Assembly: GCF_000712035.1 (NCBI RefSeq)
Contig: NZ_JONV01000011.1
Location: 50,987-114,986 of the forward strand
Reading direction: 5' to 3'
DNA length: 64,000 nt
From: Salinicoccus luteus DSM 17002
Lineage (GTDB): Bacteria; Bacillota; Bacilli; Staphylococcales; Salinicoccaceae
A program made the translations under genes and the position numbers. This document shows, in pieces, positions 7,361-15,105 of the stretch (the stretch's first letter is position 1; each line of letters begins with the position of its first letter). Under the pieces are notes generated by a model. That model ran no database searches, had not been told where the DNA came from, and saw only the letters and a list, made by a program, of their open reading frames with translations.

Positions 7361-8898
7361 TTTTTCCCCTCCAGTTCCTTTAGTATCTCCTTGCCGGTTT
7401 CGATGATATCCCCCGGTGTTACGCCGTAGTGGGAGCACTTCTGTGCCGCCCGTTCTCCTGAAGCGGCATGGACGTATACCGCAGCCTGCATTGCTTCAGC
7501 CGCCCCGGCGCCCTGGGCGAGGAAGGAGGCGATCATGCCGGTCAGGACATCTCCACTCCCACCCTTCGCAAGAGCATCGTTGCCGTGCGGGTTCACCCGG
7601 ATACCTTCAGGGGTCGCAATGATTGTACGGTGTCCCTTCAGAACGAGATGCACCTGATGTTTCCTTGCGAAGTCCACCGCAACGTTGATCCGGTCCGACT
7701 CCACCTCGGCAACCGTCCGTCCTGTGAGGTTGGCCATCTCACCAGGGTGCGGCGTGAGGATGACCGGCCCATCATACCGGGACAGCATCTCAAGCCGGTC
7801 CTTTACATGATACAGCCCGTCTGCATCGATGATGATCGGCTGACCATCCAGATGCTCCATGATTTCTTCAATGAATCCTTCCCCTGCATCAAACCGGCCC
7901 AGTCCAGGGCCGATGGCTACTGCAGACACTTTTTCAAAAAGATCTGCTTCCAGGCCATCTCCGTTGAAATGTCCATCTGCACTTGGCAGTGTCCGGATGA
8001 GGGCCAGCTGGTTCTGCCCGGCGACGACCGGATATATTTCTTCCGGTATCGCCAGTGTCACGAGACCGGCACCTGCATTGTATGCAGCATGCGCACTGTA
8101 GAGCGGCGCCCCGACAAATGGTCTGGAGCCTCCGATGACCAGCACATGGCCAAAAGTCCCCTTGTGTCCGAATTTCGCCCTCCCGGGCAAAGCCTGGGCA
8201 GCCAGCTCCTCCGTAATCAGTTCCGGCAGATCCATGCCGAGCGTGTCGGCCAGTGTTTCGGGTACGGAAATATCCTTCACCTCCAAGCGGCCGATCACAG
8301 ATGGGCCATCCTGCAGATAGAAGCCGAGCTTCGGCAATGCGAAGGTAAACGTTGCGTCTGCCCGTATCGCCACATTCTCCACACGGCCGGTGTCACAGTC
8401 GAGGCCCGATGGCAGATCGACTGCAACCACATGCGCTTCATGGCCGTTGACCATCTCGATGATGTGGTTGAACGGCTCCCTTACGGCTCCGGAGATGCCG
8501 GTGCCAAGCATTGCATCGACCACCGCTTCAGATGAGGCAAGATCTACATCCAGGCGCGCCAGCCCCTCTTCAATCGAATGGAGGGGCAGCTGGCGGGCAG
8601 TATGTATCCGGTGTTGCACCCGTGCATCCCCCTGCAGTTTCCCTGGGTCCACAAGCAGCCATACTGACGGGGCGTACCCTGCATCGAACAGCCGCCTGGC
8701 AATCACGAAGCCGTCACCCCCATTATTTCCGCTGCCGATCAATATGGTGATCGGCACGGACTGGTCCGGGTAGGACCGCATGAGGGCCTCTGCAACCTGG
8801 TTGCCGGCAATCTCCATCAGGACGGCACTGGAAATGCCGATCTCCTCTATCGCAAATTGTTCGATGGCGCGCATTTCATCCCGCTTCACAATTTTCAT
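7357..8898 (-). CDS. nnr: Bifunctional NAD(P)H-hydrate repair enzyme Nnr (epimerase + dehydratase)
   Basis: From the ATG at 8898 the protein has 513 residues, normal for the fused enzyme. The N-terminal half is a YjeF_N epimerase with GSGNNGGDGF at about 55-64. The C-terminal half is a ribokinase-like dehydratase with GPGLGR, LTPHPGEMA and KGGSGDVLTGMIA near residue 440, which use ADP or ATP. Together they repair damaged NADHX and NADPHX in the cytoplasm. An upstream in-frame ATG at 8934 would place the ribosome binding region inside the gene and is not used. The GRAM gene follows with overlap. Confidence 0.95.
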   Translation of the reverse strand: MKIVKRDEMRAIEQFAIEEIGISSAVLMEIAGNQVAEALMRSYPDQSVPITILIGSGNNGGDGFVIARRLFDAGYAPSVWLLVDPGKLQGDARVQHRIHTARQLPLHSIEEGLARLDVDLASSEAVVDAMLGTGISGAVREPFNHIIEMVNGHEAHVVAVDLPSGLDCDTGRVENVAIRADATFTFALPKLGFYLQDGPSVIGRLEVKDISVPETLADTLGMDLPELITEELAAQALPGRAKFGHKGTFGHVLVIGGSRPFVGAPLYSAHAAYNAGAGLVTLAIPEEIYPVVAGQNQLALIRTLPSADGHFNGDGLEADLFEKVSAVAIGPGLGRFDAGEGFIEEIMEHLDGQPIIIDADGLYHVKDRLEMLSRYDGPVILTPHPGEMANLTGRTVAEVESDRINVAVDFARKHQVHLVLKGHRTIIATPEGIRVNPHGNDALAKGGSGDVLTGMIASFLAQGAGAAEAMQAAVYVHAASGERAAQKCSHYGVTPGDIIETGKEILKELEGKK

Positions 8899-9003
8899 TT
8901 TTAGCCCCCATTCACCTTTTATGCCATTATACACTCAATTTTATGAAAATAAAAAATTACAGTGATGCCTAAATGGAATCCATGGCCTGCAGACACCTCC
9001 CTA

Positions 9004-10110
9004 CTATTGCAGCCTGCCTCTGGCATCGACCTTTATCTCCTCCACCACTTCATCATCTGACAGCAGCCATGCCATATCATACAGATTCGACACCGGACAG
9101 ATGTGGTTCGGTATGATCTGCACCTTCTCCCCAATTTCCACCTTCCGATTGAATGCTTCATCGTAGATGATGGCATGCTCATCAAATACAGAATCTATAT
9201 GGACACCTTCATATTCCCTGATGAGACCGAGCCCTTCGGTGCGGGTGATCCCTTCCGTCCTTGTCTGCATGGTGATGCCTTTCGCCCCGACATCTGTAAT
9301 GACACGCGCCTCTGTCGGTTTGCTGATGATGGTCGTCAGTATCGATGCAGCACAATGCGCATACGTGCCGATGACGTTCGACTGTCCGGCATCCATCAGA
9401 ATGTATGTGCCTGGCCGTATTTCTGTGATGCCCTCCGGGATATCGAAGCCGAGCATGAAGGGCGGTGTGGAACCGATGCTGACCACTTCGGGGACCATTC
9501 CCATATCCCGGGCAAGCTGTGCAAAGCCGAGGGTGCGGTGGGCGCTCTCCTCATAAAGTGCCCGGCAGGCTTTGGCATCCTCCGCCTTATATGTATGCCC
9601 GTCGTGGGAGAAGACTCCTTTGAAGTGTACGTTGTCAGTGCTGCCGATGGCTTCCAGCAGTTTTTTGAAATCATCCGCTTCGATGACACCGGAACGCTTT
9701 TCACCCACTTCAATTTCCATGACCACCTGTGCCTTTTGACCACTTCCTTCAAAGACGCTGTCTATTTCCTCCACATGATGGAGGCTGTCGATGCCGAATG
9801 AAATATCGACAGATTCCGAAAGTGCCCTTATGCGCTCGATCTTCTTCTGCCCCACGATCTGATTGGCGATGAAAATATCATCAATGCCCGCCTGTGCCAT
9901 GACTTCCGCTTCACCCACCTTGGCCACCGTAACGCCCCGTGCACCTGCTTCAACCTGCCATTCTGCGAGTGTCGACATCTTATGAGTCTTCGTATGCGGG
10001 CGCAGGGCAACTCCATTCCTTTCGGCGAATTGCTGCATCCGTGCAATATTGTCCCGGACCGTTTTTTCGTCTATCAGAAGTGCCGGTGTATCAAGCTGTG
10101 AATAATGCAT
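9004..10110 (-). CDS. D-threonine aldolase / D-serine dehydratase-like PLP enzyme (alanine racemase fold)
   Basis: The protein of 368 residues opens MHYSQLDTPALLIDE and carries RPHTKTHK at about 37-44, where the first lysine is the PLP attachment site of this fold III family. Near the C-terminus PNHICPV provides the His and Cys ligands for zinc as in D-serine dehydratases and D-threonine aldolases. The ATG at 10110 is preceded by GGGAGGT; an in-frame ATG five codons upstream sits on that site. It probably cleaves or deaminates D-hydroxyamino acids, perhaps ones released from cell-wall turnover. Which of the two reactions it performs cannot be decided from sequence alone. Confidence 0.85.
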   Translation of the reverse strand: MHYSQLDTPALLIDEKTVRDNIARMQQFAERNGVALRPHTKTHKMSTLAEWQVEAGARGVTVAKVGEAEVMAQAGIDDIFIANQIVGQKKIERIRALSESVDISFGIDSLHHVEEIDSVFEGSGQKAQVVMEIEVGEKRSGVIEADDFKKLLEAIGSTDNVHFKGVFSHDGHTYKAEDAKACRALYEESAHRTLGFAQLARDMGMVPEVVSIGSTPPFMLGFDIPEGITEIRPGTYILMDAGQSNVIGTYAHCAASILTTIISKPTEARVITDVGAKGITMQTRTEGITRTEGLGLIREYEGVHIDSVFDEHAIIYDEAFNRKVEIGEKVQIIPNHICPVSNLYDMAWLLSDDEVVEEIKVDARGRLQ

Positions 10111-10200
10111 ACATCTACCTCCCATATGATCATATCCAATTCCATTCTACCATGACTCCCCCCTGCAATCAGACTTTAGCCTCCCCTCCCACATGCCGGG

Positions 10201-10276
10201 TAATATTACAATAACATTATCCTTTCTTTTCAATTCACCGTAATGGGTTCAAAAGGAAATGTCCGGATGATATGAT
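10201..10276 (+). promoter_or_regulatory. Promoter and upstream element of first M15 peptidase gene
   Basis: A -35 TTCAAA (10248-10253) and an extended -10 TGATATGAT (TATGAT at 10271-10276) are 17 bases apart. A 22-bp element at 10201-10222 starting TAATATTACA lies 25 bases upstream of the -35. It is matched by a similar element at 11032-11053 in front of the second M15 gene, at nearly the same distance from that promoter. Confidence 0.6.
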
Positions 10277-10333
10277 ACCGGAGGTATTGAACAAATTGAA
10301 ATAATACAATTATGAAGGAGATAGATCAGTCCC

Positions 10334-10915
10334 ATGTTTAAACAGATGATGCTGCTGTCCATGATGTTTTTCAGCCTGCTGACAGCATCCGGAATCCTTT
10401 TTGCGGATGCAGACACCGCTGCATCCGAAGAAGAAAAAGATGAAGAAGAAGAAAGAAAAGAGGAAGAGGAACTCGACTTCGATGAACTGCCGGATGCGCT
10501 CCACCCAGTGGTTGAAGAGAAAGCCGAGACCCTCATCGAAAAGGCTGCAGAGGAAGATATAGATATAAAGATCACTGATGGTTTCCGTTCCATAAAGGAA
10601 CAGGATGGGCTCTTCAGCAAAGGCAGGAGTCTCCCCGGCCAGATCGTCACGAATGCCCAAGGGGGCGAATCATACCACAACTATGGTCTGGCAATCGACT
10701 ATGCGCTGGAAGTTGACGGCGAGGCCACCTGGGACCTCGATTATGATGGCAATGATAATGGTGAATCCGACTGGTTCGAAGTTGCAGACATCGCCAAGGA
10801 CCTCGGTTTCGAGTGGGGCGGCGACTGGGATGCGTTCAAGGATTATCCGCATCTCGAGATGAACTTCGACTACTCCATCCGCGAACTGCAGAAAGAGTAT
10901 CGTCACCTTCTATAA
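10334..10915 (+). CDS. Secreted M15-family peptidase (CwlK-type L,D-/D,D-endopeptidase)
   Basis: The 193-residue protein has an N-terminal hydrophobic signal segment (residues 4-24), then a very acidic stalk rich in Glu (31-51). The M15 catalytic domain follows, with TDGFRSIKEQ (81-90) and SYHNYGLAID (113-122). The zinc ligands are H115, D122 and H173 (in YPHLEM). The domain is closest to CwlK and phage L-alanyl-D-glutamate endopeptidases that cut peptidoglycan stem peptides. AAGGAG lies about 13 bases before the ATG, which is long, and the same spacing occurs in the paralogue at 11152. The acidic stalk is consistent with a salt-adapted envelope protein. Confidence 0.88.
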   Translation: MFKQMMLLSMMFFSLLTASGILFADADTAASEEEKDEEEERKEEEELDFDELPDALHPVVEEKAETLIEKAAEEDIDIKITDGFRSIKEQDGLFSKGRSLPGQIVTNAQGGESYHNYGLAIDYALEVDGEATWDLDYDGNDNGESDWFEVADIAKDLGFEWGGDWDAFKDYPHLEMNFDYSIRELQKEYRHLL

Positions 10916-10923
10916 AAGATGAC

Positions 10924-10961
10924 AGAACCGCAATGCATGGACATTGACGGTTCTTTTTTTA
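10924..10961 (+). terminator. Terminator after first M15 peptidase gene
   Basis: AGAACCG pairs with CGGTTCT, extended by CAATG/CATTG inside, and is followed by a run of seven T. It separates the two M15 genes into independent units. Confidence 0.85.
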
Positions 10962-11031
10962 TTGATGGATAGTCGCTTCCGAAGTACAAGCAATATACAT
11001 AATGAAATTAAAAATATTGAGTATTTTAAAA

Positions 11032-11105
11032 TAATATTACATTTATATTACCATTCCCTTTCAATTTTTCAATATTGTTGAAAAATTTAGACACGATGAT
11101 ATCGT
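11032..11105 (+). promoter_or_regulatory. Promoter and upstream element of second M15 peptidase gene
   Basis: TTGAAA (11078-11083) and TATCGT (11100-11105) are spaced by 16 bases. The element at 11032-11053 begins TAATATTACA like that at 10201 and shares most of its 22 positions. It is followed in both cases by a TTTCAATT-type tract, and lies 24 bases upstream of the -35. Confidence 0.55.
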
Positions 11106-11151
11106 GGAGCTTGTACCATACATCTTTAGACAAAGGAGCAAGATTACATTT

Positions 11152-11706
11152 ATGAAGAAGAACATCAAATCTCTATCACTGCTGCTTTTCACTCTGCTGG
11201 CTGTGCCCGCCTTCACATTCGCAGGCTTCAACACTGCTTCGGCCGACCAGTGGAACCAGGGTACATATGAGGATGGCCAGCCACAGGGGCTGCATCCTGT
11301 CGTTGCCGAACGCGCGGAGATCCTGAGACAGAGGGCCGCAGCAATCGGCATCGTCATCAGATTCACAGATGGCTTCCGCTCTTTCGAAGAGCAGGATGCG
11401 CTCTACACCCAAGGGCGTACTGAGCCGAGATATATCGTTACAAATGCTAAAGGCGGGCAATCCTATCATAACTACGGCCTTGCGGTCGACTACGCAATTG
11501 AAGTGGGACCCCATGTCATCTGGGACATCGAATATGATGGCAACGGCAACAGCAGGTCCGACTGGTTCGAAGTCGCACAGATCGCCAAGGAGCTCGGATT
11601 CACCTGGGGTGGTGACTGGGAAAGTTTCAGGGACTACCCCCACCTTCAGATGGATTTCGGATATTCACTGCACAACCTTCAGACCGGCAACCATTACCTG
11701 TACTGA
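11152..11706 (+). CDS. Secreted M15-family peptidase, paralogue of the gene at 10334
   Basis: From MKKNIKS the protein has 184 residues with a clear signal peptide: lysines, a hydrophobic core at about 8-23, and ASA before DQW near residue 31. Its catalytic domain keeps the same zinc set (H106, D113, H164) within SYHNYGLAVD and DYPHLQM. The sequence is closely similar to its neighbour over the whole domain but lacks the acidic stalk. ATG 11152 is preceded by AAAGGAG, with a 13-base gap. It probably arose by tandem duplication, with one form released and one possibly held off the wall by charge. The peptidoglycan bond cut is inferred from CwlK relatives. Confidence 0.88.
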   Translation: MKKNIKSLSLLLFTLLAVPAFTFAGFNTASADQWNQGTYEDGQPQGLHPVVAERAEILRQRAAAIGIVIRFTDGFRSFEEQDALYTQGRTEPRYIVTNAKGGQSYHNYGLAVDYAIEVGPHVIWDIEYDGNGNSRSDWFEVAQIAKELGFTWGGDWESFRDYPHLQMDFGYSLHNLQTGNHYLY

Positions 11707-11726
11707 TAGTTGCCTGAATTGGACAG

Positions 11727-11764
11727 AAAACCCCCTGGTCAGCTTAAGCTGACCAGGGGGTTTT
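11727..11764. terminator. Long perfect-palindrome bidirectional terminator
   Basis: A 38-bp perfect palindrome with arms AAAACCCCCTGGTCAGCTT and its complement lies between the convergent M15 and VLRF1 genes, ending in four T on either strand. The stem is unusually long for a terminator, with no loop in the symmetric form. Confidence 0.85.
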
Positions 11765-11791
11765 CATGCCTGTCCGGCTGCGATTATCATC

Positions 11792-12580
11792 CTATATCAA
11801 GGTGTCGTATACTTCCTTTACAATTTCATGGCTCGGCATCGATCCAAGGTTCTTCGTAACCGTGCCCCTCAGATGTGCCGGACTCATGTGCGGTTCCAGT
11901 TCGGCGACCGCTTCCCTGCTCCCAACGAGATATGCACCATCCAAGTTGCGCTCTTTTATTTCTTTTGACAGGCGTGGCACAAGGTTCTTGTACCAGCGCT
12001 GCCTATTCTCATCAAAGCGCCTTTGGAACTCATCTTTTCCTGTGGCCCTGTCCACTGGAGGAGTGGACTTGTCATAATCCACCCAGTCCTCCCGGTCAAG
12101 ATCCCAGCTGAAATGCCTTTCCCCGAGTATTTCCCCGAGTGCCGTCTCTATGAAAGCCACATCCCTCTGCTGGATGACGATGATGCCCGTTTCCGGGAAT
12201 CTCTGGTCAAGTGCCTCCAGCTGTCCGGTCTGCGATTCCGTACTCCAATGGAAAGAGGTGGTTACGGGGACCTGGAGAATCTTTTCCTCCCATAGCTTTC
12301 CATCAGCCGAAGCGGTGAGGAAATAACTCTTCTGCAAGTTCAGCCGATTTTCCTCGATGCGCGTTTCGGCCTGCTCGAGAAGTTTTTTCAGCGCCTTCTT
12401 CTCCTCCGGATTTTCACTGTCCTTCACCTGGTCCTTCAATTCCTTCATCCCATTTTTGAGATGGATCTTCCATTCTCCGTTCTGGCGGTTTTCACTGGCA
12501 TCAGTATTCAAATACAAAGTGAGAATGCCGATGTCATCCGTTTTTGCTTTAATCCTTTTGATGTCTTTTGCCATAGTCAT
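11792..12580 (-). CDS. VLRF1/aeRF1-type protein (release-factor-like, ribosome-associated)
   Basis: The protein has 262 residues. It begins with a DIGILTLYLNTDASENR strand-turn typical of the eRF1 N-terminal/middle-domain-like families of bacteria. It then has a charged helical region (KELKDQVKDSENPEEKKALKKL) and a C-terminal half with DGAYLVGSREAVAELEPHM, the eRF1 domain-2-like beta-alpha pattern. I assign it to the bacterial VLRF1/aeRF1 group, thought to act on stalled ribosomes or peptidyl-tRNA, with moderate certainty. GGGGAG precedes the ATG by nine bases. It sits next to unrelated genes, so the context adds nothing. Confidence 0.6.
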   Translation of the reverse strand: MTMAKDIKRIKAKTDDIGILTLYLNTDASENRQNGEWKIHLKNGMKELKDQVKDSENPEEKKALKKLLEQAETRIEENRLNLQKSYFLTASADGKLWEEKILQVPVTTSFHWSTESQTGQLEALDQRFPETGIIVIQQRDVAFIETALGEILGERHFSWDLDREDWVDYDKSTPPVDRATGKDEFQRRFDENRQRWYKNLVPRLSKEIKERNLDGAYLVGSREAVAELEPHMSPAHLRGTVTKNLGSMPSHEIVKEVYDTLI

Positions 12581-12691
12581 ATACGTGCTCTCCCCTTCTT
12601 CGTAAACTCATATTTGCGAAGCGGCACACTGGTTCGTATACTTTTCCACTTTCATACATTTTACCCTGAAAAATTTTGAATGAAACATCCT

Positions 12692-13885
12692 TCAGTCCGC
12701 ACCGCCGACGCGCGTAATCTCCCTGTCCTTCCGTCCATGCATGAAATGATAGACGACGATCCCGACCAGGATGACCACAACAAGGGATAGATACATCCCG
12801 CGATAGCCGGAGAGGGGTACGATATATCCGAGCATCAGCGGACCGAGCCCTAGACCGAGATCCAGTGCGATGAAATAGGTGGAGTTGGCGAGGCCCATGC
12901 GATGGTGCGGTGTCAGTTTGATCGCGAGTGCCTGGGCGATGGACTGGAAATTGCCATAACCCAGCCCCATGAAGATTGCTGCAGCGAGGAACACCCACCC
13001 TGCTCCCGCCTGGCTGAGCATCAGCATGCCGGCTGCAAATGAAACAAGCGCCGGATAAACGACGATATTGGCGCCCCTCTGATCCATCAGCCGGCCGGTG
13101 AATGGCCGCGACAGCAGCACAAAAATGCCATAGATGAGGAAAAAGAAGCTCCCCGCTTCCACCAGATCTATCTCGGCTGCATATTCGGTCACATAGGACA
13201 GTATGCCCGAATAGCCGATTGCCAGCACAAACATTGCGATGGATATCGGCAGGGCACGTGCCTCGAAGTAGTCTGTGACCCTGAAGCCTTTCCTCTCCGC
13301 TTCGGCTTCCATTTCAGGCGGCCTCAGGGACACGCTGAGCACAAGGCAGAGGATGGCCATGATGAAGGAGAAGAGGAAGATGCTGTTGAAGCCATACTGT
13401 GTCAGAAGCATCACTCCAATCAATGGACCGATGGCAGTGGCCATGACCACACTCAGGCTGAAGTAGCCGATGCCTTCACCACTCCTTGAAGTAGGAATGA
13501 GCTGCGACACGATTGTGCTTGTCGCCGTCGTCGCCAGTCCGATTGCCGCTCCGTGCAGTAACCTGAGCACCATCAGCAGATAGATGCCGAGCGGCAGAAA
13601 ATACAGCGCCGTCGCCACCAATACGGATACGGTCCCGATCAGAAGCATTTTCCTGTTGCCGATCCTGGCAATCTGCTTTCCGCCATAGAGCCGTCCGAAC
13701 AGGGCGCCGATGATGAAGATGCTGGATACGAATCCTCCCATACTGACCGAGGCGCCATAGGTATCCATGGCATATGTCGCCATCGTGACGAGCAGCAGGT
13801 ACATCGACAGCATGAGCACCAGATTGGCTGCCGAAGTGAAAATGAAATCCTTCGTCCATAGTCTTTCCTTGTATGTATCAGTCAT
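12692..13885 (-). CDS. MFS efflux transporter
   Basis: The 397-residue protein has about twelve hydrophobic helices and the MFS motif A in the form GRLYGGKQIARIGNRK near residue 65. LLHGAAIGLATTATSTIVSQ near 110 and ATAIGPLIGVML in helix 5 resemble motif C of drug-proton antiporters. This points to an exporter rather than a sugar importer. It is monocistronic, with a strong promoter directly overlapped by a perfect palindrome at 13912-13932, so it is probably induced by a ligand of the cognate repressor. The substrate is unknown. The repressor gene is not adjacent. Confidence 0.85.
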   Translation of the reverse strand: MTDTYKERLWTKDFIFTSAANLVLMLSMYLLLVTMATYAMDTYGASVSMGGFVSSIFIIGALFGRLYGGKQIARIGNRKMLLIGTVSVLVATALYFLPLGIYLLMVLRLLHGAAIGLATTATSTIVSQLIPTSRSGEGIGYFSLSVVMATAIGPLIGVMLLTQYGFNSIFLFSFIMAILCLVLSVSLRPPEMEAEAERKGFRVTDYFEARALPISIAMFVLAIGYSGILSYVTEYAAEIDLVEAGSFFFLIYGIFVLLSRPFTGRLMDQRGANIVVYPALVSFAAGMLMLSQAGAGWVFLAAAIFMGLGYGNFQSIAQALAIKLTPHHRMGLANSTYFIALDLGLGLGPLMLGYIVPLSGYRGMYLSLVVVILVGIVVYHFMHGRKDREITRVGGAD

Positions 13886-13911
13886 ATCCGTCTCAACATC
13901 CTTATGAACAC

Positions 13912-13959
13912 ATAGTTAGTTTGCCTAACTATTGTAGTCCTTTTTATATTCCCTGTCCA
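13912..13959 (-). promoter_or_regulatory. Promoter with MarR-like operator for the MFS gene
   Basis: On the minus strand -35 TGGACA (13954-13959) and -10 TACAAT (13931-13936) are 17 bases apart. A perfect palindrome ATAGTTAG-N5-CTAACTAT (13912-13932) begins at the end of the -10 and covers the start point. A repressor bound here would block transcription initiation. The 8-5-8 form is typical of MarR-family dimers, but the protein is not identified in this window. Confidence 0.75.
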
Positions 13960-14061
13960 TATACCTGGGGAATAAAGAATATTCATCTGCTTTACTGATC
14001 CCATTTTCCCGGACACTGGATTTGCTGGTGCAATGGGCAGGATGAATCCTGAACATGCTGT

Positions 14062-14067
14062 TATAAT
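14062..14067 (+). promoter_or_regulatory. Extended -10 of the ctaB-type gene
   Basis: TGTTATAAT is a perfect extended -10 (TGnTATAAT) about 63 bases before the start codon. No good -35 is present at 17 bases, which is acceptable for extended -10 promoters. Confidence 0.5.
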
Positions 14068-14129
14068 GGGTATTGAATATTTTTCTATCGTCAAATCTAA
14101 TCAATACAATGCTTGTGAGGGAATATTTT

Positions 14130-15038
14130 TTGGATAATGGACAAATGTCAACTGAATCAAAATGCCTCAGTTTTCTGACCAATATGAAATACCTGCTGAA
14201 GGGCAAAGTGCTTCTGGCCAATGTACTGCCCGTCTTCACGGCCTACTGGCTCGCGCTCCATTTCAGCGGCGCACGCTTTATGGATCACCTGGGGCTCTTC
14301 CTGCTGACGATGGCGGGCAGCACCCTTGTCATCTCCGGTGCCCTGATGCTGAATAACTGGTATGAGAGCGACCTTGACAAGAAAATGGAAAGGACCAGCA
14401 ATCGTCCCACGGTGACAGGTGCCTTCCCACTCAATGCCGTCCTATGGGCAGGCATCATCACGACGATCATCGGCCTCTCCGTCATGATGTTCACCACATT
14501 GGAAGCTGCCGTCTATTCATTCCTCGGCTGGTTCTTCTATGTTGTCCTGTACACCTTCTGGTCAAAGCGGAAGTATACACTGAATACCGTCATCGGCAGC
14601 ATTTCAGGTGCGTTCACCCCACTGATCGGCTGGGCCGTCATCACACCGGCAGACCATATCGTCCCGATTGCCCTGTTCTACCTGCTGTTCATCTGGCAGA
14701 TACCCCATACACTGGCCATCGCAATAAAGCGGCTCGAGGACTACACACGGGCCGGTGTGCCCATGCTCCCAGTGGTGAGGGGCATCGATGCGACAATCCG
14801 GCAGGTTTTCATCTATGTGATTGCACTTCTGCCCTTTCCGTTCATTCTGATTGGTTCGCTGGGCTGGGGCTTCTTCGCTTTTACCTTCGCCTTGACCCTC
14901 GGCTGGATCGTACTCGCAGCGATGGGACTTAAGCCCGGGGACAAGAAGGGATGGGCACAGATGAACCTGCGCTATTCGATCATCTATCTTTTCCTTGTAC
15001 TCTCTGCCATGGTGGTCATTACATCCCTCGTAGGGTGA
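14130..15038 (+). CDS. ctaB: Protoheme IX farnesyltransferase (CtaB/CyoE)
   Basis: With a TTG start at 14130 (GTGAGGGA seven bases upstream) the protein has 302 residues, the usual family length. The first Asp-rich motif NNWYESDLDKKMERTSNRPT and the later AIKRLEDYTRAGVPMLPVV are hallmarks of heme O synthase, which adds a farnesyl chain to heme b for terminal oxidases in the membrane. Other starts at 14073, 14109 and 14145 lack a good ribosome binding site. ctaA and oxidase genes are not beside it, so this may be a second copy or a dispersed gene; it is the closest family member I recognise. Confidence 0.85.
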   Translation: MDNGQMSTESKCLSFLTNMKYLLKGKVLLANVLPVFTAYWLALHFSGARFMDHLGLFLLTMAGSTLVISGALMLNNWYESDLDKKMERTSNRPTVTGAFPLNAVLWAGIITTIIGLSVMMFTTLEAAVYSFLGWFFYVVLYTFWSKRKYTLNTVIGSISGAFTPLIGWAVITPADHIVPIALFYLLFIWQIPHTLAIAIKRLEDYTRAGVPMLPVVRGIDATIRQVFIYVIALLPFPFILIGSLGWGFFAFTFALTLGWIVLAAMGLKPGDKKGWAQMNLRYSIIYLFLVLSAMVVITSLVG

Positions 15039-15056
15039 CCGAGGCACGGGCCAAAA

Positions 15057-15095
15057 CAAAAAGCCTTATCACACTTCATGTGTGATAAGGCTTTT
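15057..15095. terminator. Bidirectional terminator between ctaB and the suf operon
   Basis: AAAAGCCTTATCACAC and GTGTGATAAGGCTTTT form a perfect stem around a five-base loop. It ends both the ctaB transcript and the suf operon, whose last stop is about ten bases away. Confidence 0.93.
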
Positions 15096-15105
15096 CCTGT
15101 ATCAA

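Noticed and set aside
10201..10222. WalR box upstream of the M15 genes
   Set aside because: The complement contains TGTTAT and TGTAAT, but they are adjacent instead of spaced by five bases, and the second copy has only one of them.
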